Positions 17,434 through 25,498 of a stretch of DNA of 64,000 nucleotides are shown in pieces. Origin of the DNA: Leptospira noumeaensis (GTDB taxonomy: Bacteria > Spirochaetota > Leptospiria > Leptospirales > Leptospiraceae); the NCBI RefSeq assembly GCF_004770765.1, contig NZ_RQFK01000026.1, positions 310,001 through 374,000 of the forward strand. The letters are read 5' to 3'. Both the position numbers and the translations under genes were made by a program. Within the stretch, counting starts at the first letter, position 1, and every line of letters begins with the position of its first letter. The notes beneath the pieces are model-generated. The model saw nothing but the letters and a program-made list of their open reading frames with translations, did not search any database and was not told the DNA's origin.

Positions 17434-18402
17434 ATGAAGCAGAACCTATTTTACATATTTCTTGTTTTTGTCTCTTCCACGATTTTTGCTGAGGGCGAAA
17501 GTCGGGAAACAGAAAGACCCTTACCAGAAGGGCACAGTAAAAAATCAGAATGGAGTTTGTTATTAAAAAGACAAACCTACCAGTACCTTCCTTACGAGTA
17601 CAGTTCTCTGACCGATAAAAATGAATCCATTGTTCCCACTCGTTCCAGTTCCTCATTGAAAGAAAATGGAAAGGTTCTCATCCCTTTTGTTTTCAGTTAC
17701 GAAAACATAGAGAAAGGATTCAAAGTGGAGCTTTCTTATTTTGAAATTGAAATCGTAAATGCAAACACCTTGCTCTATCAGCAGTCGGCCCAAGGCGGAA
17801 ACCTATCTCGGTTTTATCTTTCGCCAATGGCTCGGTCCGAATTTGAACTTAATTTTTACAAAACCTTTACGCCCACTAAAGATTGGAAATTTTACTTGGG
17901 AGGTGGGGTTCGGAATATCAACCGTTACTTATATGGAAATTATTTAGGACAAGGAACCTTTAAGGAATATTTTTTCACTTACGGCCCACAAACCTCTATC
18001 CAAACCGTATATCAGCTTCCCTATGATTTTGCAATTCGCATAACAATGGATGTATTCTATACACAGGGCACTCGGTTTTTCAAACAACCAAACTTAATGG
18101 AAGACCGTTTCCAATATTCATTGTCCACAGCAGGTACAGAAGGAATTTTTCGAGGTTATGAATTGGATGGTTCCCTCTCCTATTCCTTTCATCCTAATAT
18201 GAAATTCTTTGTGGGCTACAATCTGATTGTTTCTAAGTTTTCTTATTTAAACTACAACGAAATCCAACTCAGTCGGAGCACAGAAAACTTAGGTTCGCAA
18301 AATCCTTCCGTCACCGGCGCTTGGGAATGGAACCTCCCTAAAAAATCAGAAAACTTTGATACACTCCGAGGAATTTATTTGGGTATGATGGTGAATTTTT
18401 AA
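17434..18402 (+). CDS. Putative outer-membrane beta-barrel protein
   Basis: 322 residues with a signal peptide (MKQNLFYIFLVFVSSTIFA). The mature chain alternates aromatic and polar residues through its length, has no hydrophobic helices, and ends GMMVNF with a terminal Phe, the usual barrel C-terminal signature. An AAAGGA site precedes the ATG. No specific family is recognised. Substrate and role are unknown. Confidence 0.7.
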   Translation: MKQNLFYIFLVFVSSTIFAEGESRETERPLPEGHSKKSEWSLLLKRQTYQYLPYEYSSLTDKNESIVPTRSSSSLKENGKVLIPFVFSYENIEKGFKVELSYFEIEIVNANTLLYQQSAQGGNLSRFYLSPMARSEFELNFYKTFTPTKDWKFYLGGGVRNINRYLYGNYLGQGTFKEYFFTYGPQTSIQTVYQLPYDFAIRITMDVFYTQGTRFFKQPNLMEDRFQYSLSTAGTEGIFRGYELDGSLSYSFHPNMKFFVGYNLIVSKFSYLNYNEIQLSRSTENLGSQNPSVTGAWEWNLPKKSENFDTLRGIYLGMMVNF

Positions 18403-18417
18403 GGGAGTTACAACCTA

Positions 18418-18480
18418 TGTTTCAAAAACAATCCGTTCAAGATTTACGAAACTTCAAAGAGTTTACCGAATCCCTTTGAT
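18418..18480 (+). CDS. Possible 20-residue small ORF
   Basis: A short ORF begins 16 bases after the barrel gene stop, with GGGAGTT about 7 bases before its ATG. The peptide is MFQKQSVQDLRNFKEFTESL. The ribosome site is reasonable, but the coding signal cannot be judged at this length. Otherwise the 112-base gap before the convergent hydrolase gene holds nothing I can support. Confidence 0.25.
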
Positions 18481-18514
18481 CTCATTGTTTTTATGATATT
18501 CAATTGTTTCTGTT

Positions 18515-19534
18515 TTATTCCTTTTTCGATCTCAACTGACCAACAAAATTCGTGATGGATTCCTTTAACTCGGTGACCCCTGGTTCTTCGTACGGGAAAT
18601 GCCCGGCTCCCGTCAGTTCTACATATTCTTTCTTAGTTGGGATTCGATCAAAAAAAGATTTGCTCAATTCTTTTGGAGTCCACGGGTCAATGTTTGGATG
18701 CGCTAGTAATACAGGACATACTTGAAATTTTTCAGGCTCTAACTTTGGACTATAGTTCAAAAATGTATTCAAAAAACCCATACTGACTTTGGAACCACCA
18801 GCATAAGGATCTTCAGCAAATACTTTTGAAAAACTTGGATCATTTGTAATGTATTGCATTTTGCTAAACCATTTGATGGGAAAATACATTCCGTCTGTCA
18901 AAAACGAAAAAACTGAATTGATTGGCATTCCGATTCTACTGAAAAACCAGTGGGAAGCAATTGCATCTCGTACTTTTGGATTTCTTGGATCGGCAAGAGT
19001 TGTTGCGATCAGCCCATCCACCTCACCATTGTAAGCAGCTGTTTGATAAGCCAGCATTCCACCAATACTCAGTCCAAACAAAATTATTTTTTGATTTTTC
19101 TGTTTTTCCTTTTGTATCAGTTCATTTAATACCAAAACCCAATCTTCATAAGGAACATATCTTTTATCAGCTGGGATTTTTGTAAGACCAAATCCTGGTA
19201 AGTCGGGAGCCACCCATTCACAACCCAGTGATTCCAAAGCAACAGCTAAAGTTCCGAGAATTCGACCATTCCCCCCACCTCCGTGGATGAGTATGATTTT
19301 GCAGTCGGCATCTTTTTTTGTATATCGATCCAGATGAACTTGATAATCCAAAGTGGTGACAAATTCTTCTTTTGGTAAGTTGTTCTTTCTAAACCTTAAA
19401 TTATCAGGAAGAAAGTGTTGGTATCTATGCCAATGCGAAACTTTGGTATAACTATCTGGTTTTTCGACAGAGGAAACACAGGAAAAGAAAGTACAAAATA
19501 CAGTTAAACAAAATAGTCTAAGTATGGATTTCAT
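18515..19534 (-). CDS. Alpha/beta-hydrolase lipoprotein
   Basis: 339 residues. A lipobox follows the leader (TFFSC near residue 19). The hydrolase fold shows the oxyanion loop IHGGGGNGR, the nucleophile elbow GLSIGG, an acid in HPNIDPWTP and the catalytic His in GAGHFPYEEP. The substrate is unknown; an esterase or lipase acting on the periplasmic side is likely. It stands as a single gene. Confidence 0.85.
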   Translation of the reverse strand: MKSILRLFCLTVFCTFFSCVSSVEKPDSYTKVSHWHRYQHFLPDNLRFRKNNLPKEEFVTTLDYQVHLDRYTKKDADCKIILIHGGGGNGRILGTLAVALESLGCEWVAPDLPGFGLTKIPADKRYVPYEDWVLVLNELIQKEKQKNQKIILFGLSIGGMLAYQTAAYNGEVDGLIATTLADPRNPKVRDAIASHWFFSRIGMPINSVFSFLTDGMYFPIKWFSKMQYITNDPSFSKVFAEDPYAGGSKVSMGFLNTFLNYSPKLEPEKFQVCPVLLAHPNIDPWTPKELSKSFFDRIPTKKEYVELTGAGHFPYEEPGVTELKESITNFVGQLRSKKE

Positions 19535-19636
19535 AAATATGATTTTTGAAGATTATATAGATATGTCAACTATAGGTTTACAACCTCTTCTGGGAATACC
19601 CACCGAGCCGAGAGACACAACGATAGTAGATAATGT

Positions 19637-20104
19637 CTAATTCTTTTTAGAAGTAACTTTCTTTGGTAGATTTTTTTCATATAAGGCAATCCAATCTTTA
19701 GGATCCATCTTCGATACAAGCTCTCCAATCAATTTCCATGGAATATCATCTAACTTTTTAAAACGGATACAACTTTTTCCCATATCTAGTTTGGTTTTGC
19801 AATGTTTGGGATATTCGATTTGGAACCACTTGAGTAATTTTAAATCGGCATAGATTCCCATATGATAGAGGGCAAGGCCATTCTTTTGGGAAGCGATATG
19901 TAGGAAGGGAAGGGCCAGTTCCGGGGTTACATGATAACCAGCAGGATAAGTTTTTTTAGGAACAACAAAGCCAATCATCTTGTATTGGATGGTTTCCTCA
20001 AAACCTTTGGGAAGATTTTTTTTGACAATGTCTCGAAGTTTGGAGAACGTTTCTTTTCGATCTTCTGGTAAGGATTGGATGTATTCTTCAGCAGTGTTTG
20101 GCAT
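19637..20104 (-). CDS. DUF1801 (YdhG-like) protein
   Basis: 155 residues from the ATG at 20104, which begins MPNTAEEYIQSLPEDRKE as in other DUF1801 proteins; the upstream extension to 20158 adds 18 unlikely residues. Characteristic segments are TIQYKMIGFVVP, LALPFLHIASQKNGLALYH and MGKSCIRFKKLDDIP. These small cytoplasmic proteins resemble the iron-chaperone-like YdhG family, but the function is unclear. Confidence 0.8.
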   Translation of the reverse strand: MPNTAEEYIQSLPEDRKETFSKLRDIVKKNLPKGFEETIQYKMIGFVVPKKTYPAGYHVTPELALPFLHIASQKNGLALYHMGIYADLKLLKWFQIEYPKHCKTKLDMGKSCIRFKKLDDIPWKLIGELVSKMDPKDWIALYEKNLPKKVTSKKN

Positions 20105-20232
20105 GATAGATTTTAGATTTCCGGTAAGTAGCCTGTCATCGTAAAGAAATTGTTTCAATCAAAATATACAAACAAAGAATCTTTTTGATGATAAAAAAAT
20201 TCTGGATATAAATTGATTAGATGGTTTGAAGA

Positions 20233-20848
20233 TTAATTTAGAATGTATCTCGCAAAGAATTCATAAGCTTGTAAATTACCATTACGGTTAAATTCATCAG
20301 AAAAATTGGAATTGCTGTAATTGATTCCATTATGAACGTAAATTATAGAGGAAGCTTTAACAACTTTGTTTTTTTGTATCTCGCTCAGATTTTGAAACAG
20401 AAAGTTCAAATATTACTTCAAATTCTTCATCGGTTGGAATGAGTCCCAATGAAAAAAAAGTTACACTCCACAATAACTTTGAGTAATTGAATGGATAAAT
20501 TAATATTTCTTTTCCAGCAACTTTGTAAAGATTGATAGAATAATAAGTTATGTTTTTTTCATTTATTTTTATATTTGCATCTAAGATGACTCTGTTTCGG
20601 TTTTCGAATCCCAAGATACTATGACCGTCAAAAGATAAAGTGACCTGTTGATTCTCTTTTTTAAGAGATTGAAAAATATTTACAATTTTTAGATCATAAG
20701 GTGCATTTACCTTCACTTCGATCATTTTTGATGATGCAAATTTTTCTATAATGGAAATCTCTTTAAAACTACTTTTGTAAGAAATACAATACGAAGAAAG
20801 TAGAAGGATGAAGAATAAAATTGTGCTTCTTTTCATAAACCTTATCAA
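20233..20848 (-). pseudogene. Lipoprotein gene interrupted by a one-base slip in an A7 tract
   Basis: The main frame (20848 to 20357) encodes 163 residues with a lipobox (LLSSYC) and an all-beta mature region. Just before its stop lies a run of seven A on the coding strand (20369-20375). With six A the frame would continue for about 40 more residues, starting KVVKASSIIYVHNGINYSN and ending at 20233. That tail looks coding (varied composition, no stop, sensible hydrophobicity). The A7 tract could be a phase-variable site, a fixed mutation or a sequencing error. The start could also be an internal ATG four codons later. Function unknown. Confidence 0.55.
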
Positions 20849-20945
20849 TTCAGGACTAATTCCACCATCTTACAGTTGTTTTAACAACCATAGGATCACA
20901 AATTTCCAAAAAAAGATAACCATTTTCTTGTTAGTTTCCACCCCA

Positions 20946-21040
20946 CGCCAGCGATTGCAGTGGAAATCCGAAGGATTGAAACGAAAAGCGCGGTCGTGAT
21001 AGAATGGAATTTTTATTCGCATAACCAATGCGAGGCGCCC
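20946..21040 (+). repeat. 95-bp dispersed intergenic repeat, copy A
   Basis: It starts CGCCAGCGATTG and ends GAGGCGCCC. The first 52 bases match copy B (37907-38001, opposite strand) at 50 positions; the middle 30 bases differ, and the final 11 bases match again. It is far more GC-rich than its surroundings and lies in the gap between the frameshifted lipoprotein gene and Loa22. Confidence 0.8.
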
Positions 21041-21055
21041 AAACTTTTAGGGCAT

Positions 21056-21082
21056 AAAAAAACCCACCAAATGGTGGGTTTG
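21056..21082 (-). terminator. Terminator of loa22
   Basis: AAACCCACC and GGTGGGTTT form a perfect 9-base stem with a four-base loop. On the minus strand it is followed by a run of T. It sits 39 bases after the Loa22 stop. Confidence 0.9.
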
Positions 21083-21120
21083 ATTTAGAGAAAAATCTCT
21101 AATTGAGAAAGGTTACTTTC

Positions 21121-21687
21121 TTATTTAGAAACGACTTGGAAAGTCACTCGGCGGTTGATTCCGTCTTTTTCATCAAAACCAGAGATTGGTTTAGCAGAAC
21201 CAGATGCTTTTGTTACGATTCTGTCAGCTGGGATTCCTTGTTTTACAAGTGCGTCCTTTACTGCATCAGAACGAATTTGTGAATAGTATCCGTTTCCTTT
21301 TTTAGCACCTTCTGCTTCTTCTGGACCAGATGCGTCTGCGTGGCCAGTCACTTCCAAAGCGTATCCTTCAGGAAGTTTTGCAAGAGCGTCTTTGATGTAA
21401 GAAACGTTGTCTTTTGCCCAAGTTTTGAAATCTTCTGCTTGGATGTCCGCTTGTTTGTAGCTAAAACCTCTGCGACGAACACCATCTGGATAACGGTAGT
21501 CTTTGAGTGCTACATTGATTTCATCCAAAAGAGCTGCATTGAGATCTCTGGAAGATACAGTGGATGTTGTTCCCGTAGTGGAAGTTGTGTCTTTCGGAGT
21601 TTCTTTTTCTTCAGAAGACGAACAATTCGTTAATGAAAGCGAAAGACCTGCGAGGAGGATGAGGCTTAAAAAAAATCCTTTTTTCAT
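21121..21687 (-). CDS. loa22: OmpA-family lipoprotein, Loa22 homologue
   Basis: 188 residues. The lipobox is SLTNC; a Ser/Thr-rich linker (about 24-47) follows, then the segment LKDYRYPDGVRRRGFSYKQAD that is characteristic of Loa22, and an OmpA-like peptidoglycan-binding domain (about 85-188) with VTGHADASGPEEAEGAKKGN and NRRVTFQV. Loa22 is known as a surface-exposed virulence-associated lipoprotein in pathogenic Leptospira, and homologues exist in non-pathogens. It probably tethers the outer membrane to peptidoglycan. It is monocistronic, with its own terminator. Confidence 0.92.
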   Translation of the reverse strand: MKKGFFLSLILLAGLSLSLTNCSSSEEKETPKDTTSTTGTTSTVSSRDLNAALLDEINVALKDYRYPDGVRRRGFSYKQADIQAEDFKTWAKDNVSYIKDALAKLPEGYALEVTGHADASGPEEAEGAKKGNGYYSQIRSDAVKDALVKQGIPADRIVTKASGSAKPISGFDEKDGINRRVTFQVVSK

Positions 21688-21746
21688 CAGTTGACCTACC
21701 TTAATGTTTCCATAGTTTAGTTCTTTTCATTAGATAACAACCGAAA

Positions 21747-22685
21747 ATGCAAATATTTGTAACCGTTTCCGAAGATTATGACCAAAGTCGCCTGGATGTC
21801 TTTCTAAAAGACAATGCCGGAGACGATCTCAGCCGTTCTACCGTTCAAAAGTGGATTGATTCTGGATTTGTGACAAACAAAACCAAAGAACAACTGGCCA
21901 CTAAAAACGGATATAAGGTGACTCTTGGTGAAGAGTACGTCGTGAATGTGATCGCAAGGCCACCTTCTAGACTCGAACCCATCCCCATGGACATTCCTGT
22001 TCTCTATGACGAGGACGAATTTATGGTTATCCATAAGAAAGCTGGGATTGCTTGCCACAGCGGTCCCGGTGACGACCAACCTTCGCTCGTCAATGGATTG
22101 TTACACCAATTCAAGAACCTATCAGCCACAGGCGGTGAACGTCGTCCAGGGATCGTGCATAGGCTCGACAAACCCACAGAAGGAGTTCTCATCATTGCGA
22201 AAACCGACCGTGCCCATGCAGCACTTTCTAAAATGTTCCAAGACAGACTCGTGGATAAAACTTACTATGCTTGGGTTTTACAAGCCCCAGTGGAAGCAGA
22301 AGGAACCATCAATTTACCCATTGGTCGCCATCCCGTCGAACGAGTGAAGATGTGTGTGCGTGAAGATGGACGAATGGCAACCACGCATTACAAAACAGAA
22401 AAAATTGTCCAAACACAAACAGGTCGTAAATTTAGTTTGATGAAACTGGGATTGGAAACAGGCCGTACCCACCAAATTCGTGTTCATATGGCAAAGATGG
22501 GTTGTCCTGTTGTAGGGGACACTTTGTACTCTCGGTCGGCAAAAGACTATACCCAATATGGACTTTTACTTTTTGCCAAACGATTAGAATTCCCTCATCC
22601 TTTCATTGCCGACAAACGAATCTTAGTGGAACTTGATTTTCCAGAAAGGTTCAAAACTTTCGAAAGGAAATGTCCGAGTTACTGA
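21747..22685 (+). CDS. RluA-family 23S rRNA pseudouridine synthase (RluD-like)
   Basis: 312 residues. An N-terminal S4 RNA-binding domain (about 13-70) is followed by the catalytic domain with IVHRLDKPTEGVLIIAKT, where Asp in HRLD is the catalytic residue. The usual motif reads HRLDKDTSG, so the K-P-T-E-G version is a minor variation. ETGRTHQIRVHMAKMGCPVVGD is also typical. It isomerises uridine in ribosomal RNA. The 3' end overlaps the next gene by 16 bases, so both are co-transcribed. Confidence 0.9.
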   Translation: MQIFVTVSEDYDQSRLDVFLKDNAGDDLSRSTVQKWIDSGFVTNKTKEQLATKNGYKVTLGEEYVVNVIARPPSRLEPIPMDIPVLYDEDEFMVIHKKAGIACHSGPGDDQPSLVNGLLHQFKNLSATGGERRPGIVHRLDKPTEGVLIIAKTDRAHAALSKMFQDRLVDKTYYAWVLQAPVEAEGTINLPIGRHPVERVKMCVREDGRMATTHYKTEKIVQTQTGRKFSLMKLGLETGRTHQIRVHMAKMGCPVVGDTLYSRSAKDYTQYGLLLFAKRLEFPHPFIADKRILVELDFPERFKTFERKCPSY

Positions 22686-24115
22686 AAAACTTAAAACCGA
22701 TTTTTGTCCTTTTGGTTCTATTTGGCGCCTTTCATTTATTTTACGACGCCATTTACGAACACCATTTGGGTGAGGGAACCAATAGCGATGTGTTTTATCC
22801 CTATTTGTTTGCTCGGGATTTTTGGGCCGGTGGATGGACGGGGGTTCGCGGTTGGAATCTTCCGCCTTGTTCCTATCTTTTCCCTGAGATGGTGCTTGCG
22901 ATCCTCGTGTATCCGATTCTAAAATCGGTATACTGGTTTCATTTTGCCTTTGGATTTTTGTCCTTTGTAATGCCTTTTTATTTAGCCAAAGCCCTTGGTT
23001 TCAAAGAAAAAAAGGCCTATTTGTTTTCTTTGGGATTTTTGACTTTGGCTGGGGTTTTGCCAAATAGCCTCGGTCAGTTTTTTTTGCCGGCCTTTCATGC
23101 CATGACCTTTTTCTTTGCGGCTTACACCTTGTATGAAATCCACCGTTGGGATTCCAAAAATCGCATCCAAGGTTTCCGATTTCTCATTCTGATTTCCCTC
23201 ATTTGGATTTCTGAATATTGGTACTTTGTGAATGTGGCGCCTTTTTTACTGATCTATGCGATGGTTCGTTTGCAAAAAAAATCCCTTTATCCAATTGGAC
23301 TCGTTTTTCTTGGATTTGGTTTGGGTAAGGTTTGGCAACAAGGAATCAGAAAGTTAGGCATTGGAATTTTGACCTCCAAAGAACTTCCCACGATGGAACG
23401 AATCCAAACTGCAATTGATTTGGTTTCTAAAGATCCCAAACTTTGGATTTCAGGAGTGGTTGAGTCCATCACCAAACATCCGCTATTTTCCGATTGGTTT
23501 TATTTATATTTTTCCCTTTGTGTCATTTATATTTTATTTTTATTCCTTCGTTTAGAACTGAAAAAACATTTTTTAGATTTGGTTTTTCTTTTTTTGCCTT
23601 TCCTTTCGGTGATTGCTTTATTTATTTTTCAAATAGAACCTAACTTTCGCTACTTGTTGTTTTTGCCATTTTGTATGATCTTTATCATCGTTCGATTGGT
23701 TCTTATGTTACCACTCGTTCGGCGCATCGCCACCTTCGTTTTGTTTATCGGGATCGTTTTCTTTTATAACCATAAATACCCCCTTCTCGCCAAAAAGATC
23801 CAGGAAGGAGAAACCAAACGAGCCCATCGAATGGAATGTTTATCTAAGTTTGATTCAAAAGTTCCAGGAGCTGCCACTTATTGGCCCATCAAATACAGTT
23901 ATGCCTTTTCCGACAATAATTGGACTCTGGTTCCTTTTACCAAAGAAGGGGTCTACTATCCCTGGATTTCCAACCAAACTTGGGACAAGGGCCTAGGGGG
24001 AAAACCTTTCGATGAATTTTCTTGGGGGATTACAGATAACAAAGAAAATTTGGATTTGTGGAAGGGAACAAGGCTCGTGGAAGAATGTGCGGGTTGGTAT
24101 TTTTACAGACGGTAG
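22670..24115 (+). CDS. Polytopic membrane protein, unknown
   Basis: 481 residues with about nine to ten hydrophobic segments spread to residue 370, then a soluble C-terminal region of about 100 residues with several Trp. An early segment HLGEGTNSDVFYPYLFARDFW contains an acidic residue after the first helix, the layout of polyprenol-dependent glycosyltransferases, but I do not see a firm family signature. It starts inside the end of the pseudouridine synthase gene with an AAAGG site. Confidence 0.65.
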   Translation: MSELLKNLKPIFVLLVLFGAFHLFYDAIYEHHLGEGTNSDVFYPYLFARDFWAGGWTGVRGWNLPPCSYLFPEMVLAILVYPILKSVYWFHFAFGFLSFVMPFYLAKALGFKEKKAYLFSLGFLTLAGVLPNSLGQFFLPAFHAMTFFFAAYTLYEIHRWDSKNRIQGFRFLILISLIWISEYWYFVNVAPFLLIYAMVRLQKKSLYPIGLVFLGFGLGKVWQQGIRKLGIGILTSKELPTMERIQTAIDLVSKDPKLWISGVVESITKHPLFSDWFYLYFSLCVIYILFLFLRLELKKHFLDLVFLFLPFLSVIALFIFQIEPNFRYLLFLPFCMIFIIVRLVLMLPLVRRIATFVLFIGIVFFYNHKYPLLAKKIQEGETKRAHRMECLSKFDSKVPGAATYWPIKYSYAFSDNNWTLVPFTKEGVYYPWISNQTWDKGLGGKPFDEFSWGITDNKENLDLWKGTRLVEECAGWYFYRR

Positions 24116-24188
24116 TTTTACACTTACCTGTCCCTAACCATAGATTTAGATTGATTCATTTTTTATTTTTTGCACCTTAGGATACGTT

Positions 24189-24929
24189 ATGATTGAAATT
24201 CTCTCCGACCCATCGGTATGGCTTGCCCTCTTTACCCTAACTGCTTTAGAAATTGTTTTGGGGATCGATAATATTATCTTCATCTCCATCCTATCTTCTC
24301 GGTTGCCAAAAACAAAACAAAAGTCTGCTCGCCAAATTGGACTGATACTCGCCATGGGAACAAGAATCCTTTTACTCTTTTCTTTATCTCTCATTATGAA
24401 ACTCACGGCTCCTATTTTTACAATCATCAACCATGCCATTAGCGGCCGAGACATCATTCTGATTTTGGGAGGGCTCTTTCTGATCGCCAAGTCCACTACA
24501 GAGATCCATCACAAATTAGAAGGAGAGTCTGATTCCGCGGAAGGAAATGGCAAACCTGTTTCCTTTACGAAAGTCATCATCCAAATTATGATTTTGGACA
24601 TTGTGTTCTCTTTGGATTCCGTCATCACCGCTGTGGGAATGACTGACCAGTTAGGTGTGATGATTACCGCCGTTGTTTTGTCTGTTGGATTTATGTTGTT
24701 ATCCAGTGGGAGTATTTCCGACTTTGTGGATAGACATCCTACAATTAAAATTTTGGCCCTTAGTTTTTTAATTTTGATTGGAGTGGCACTTCTTGGGGAA
24801 GGACTGGAATTACACATCCCTAAAGGTTATATTTACTTTGCTATGTGTTTTTCTGTGATCGTTGAATTCCTAAATATGAAACTCCGCGGAAAACCAGAAA
24901 AACCAATCAGTCTAAAAGGAAAATACTAA
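24189..24929 (+). CDS. TerC-family membrane protein
   Basis: 246 residues with seven hydrophobic helices. TerC landmarks are ALEIVLGIDNIIFISIL near the N-terminus and LDIVFSLDSVITAVGM in the second half; the paired acidic residues in these helices are conserved in the family. Members are linked to metal (manganese) export and tellurium resistance. The stop overlaps the next start as TAATG. Confidence 0.92.
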   Translation: MIEILSDPSVWLALFTLTALEIVLGIDNIIFISILSSRLPKTKQKSARQIGLILAMGTRILLLFSLSLIMKLTAPIFTIINHAISGRDIILILGGLFLIAKSTTEIHHKLEGESDSAEGNGKPVSFTKVIIQIMILDIVFSLDSVITAVGMTDQLGVMITAVVLSVGFMLLSSGSISDFVDRHPTIKILALSFLILIGVALLGEGLELHIPKGYIYFAMCFSVIVEFLNMKLRGKPEKPISLKGKY

Positions 24930-25498
24930 TGAAACGTAAAGAATTCTTAAAAAAAACAGCCCTGTCTTACACCCTCCTCCAAGTACCTCTTCGTGCGGAA
25001 GGGACAACAAAAGAAGATTCAAAATCCGATCCATCCAAAGAATCCCCTTGGGCGGAAGCAGATGATCTTGCTGACCTTCGTGAATTGTTAGTGAATTTAC
25101 AATCCGATCCCGAAGGGATCAAACTTTCTGGAAACTGGAGTGCGGGGAAGGTATTTGCTCACTGTGCCCAAAGCATTGAGTATTCTCTCAAAGGATATCC
25201 GGAAATGAAGTCCGCTATCTTTCGTGGTTCTGTTGGGAAGGTAGCTTTTTCTATTTTTGCATTCAAAAACAAAATGAGTCATGGACTAGAAGAACCCATT
25301 CCTGGTGGAGAAGACATTTCCAATGCCACAGAAGTCAAAGTTGGAATCAAACGACTCATCCAAGCCATTGATGATTTTTCCAAAACAAAAGAATCGTCTT
25401 TAAGACCTCATTTCGCATATGGAGAACTCACCAAAGAAGAATATGATGTGGCACATAGCCTTCATATCAAAAATCACATGGAACGTGTGTTAGGGTAA
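24929..25498 (+). CDS. DUF1569 protein
   Basis: 189 residues. The N-terminus MKRKEFLKKTALSYTLLQV looks like an export leader, then a DinB-like four-helix domain with NWSAGKVFAHCAQSIEYSLKGYP and a C-terminal HSLHIKNHMERVL, typical of DUF1569. Family members resemble the DinB/YfiT metal-binding fold. It is translationally coupled to terC. The 3' end overlaps the convergent kinase gene by nine bases. Confidence 0.8.
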   Translation: MKRKEFLKKTALSYTLLQVPLRAEGTTKEDSKSDPSKESPWAEADDLADLRELLVNLQSDPEGIKLSGNWSAGKVFAHCAQSIEYSLKGYPEMKSAIFRGSVGKVAFSIFAFKNKMSHGLEEPIPGGEDISNATEVKVGIKRLIQAIDDFSKTKESSLRPHFAYGELTKEEYDVAHSLHIKNHMERVLG

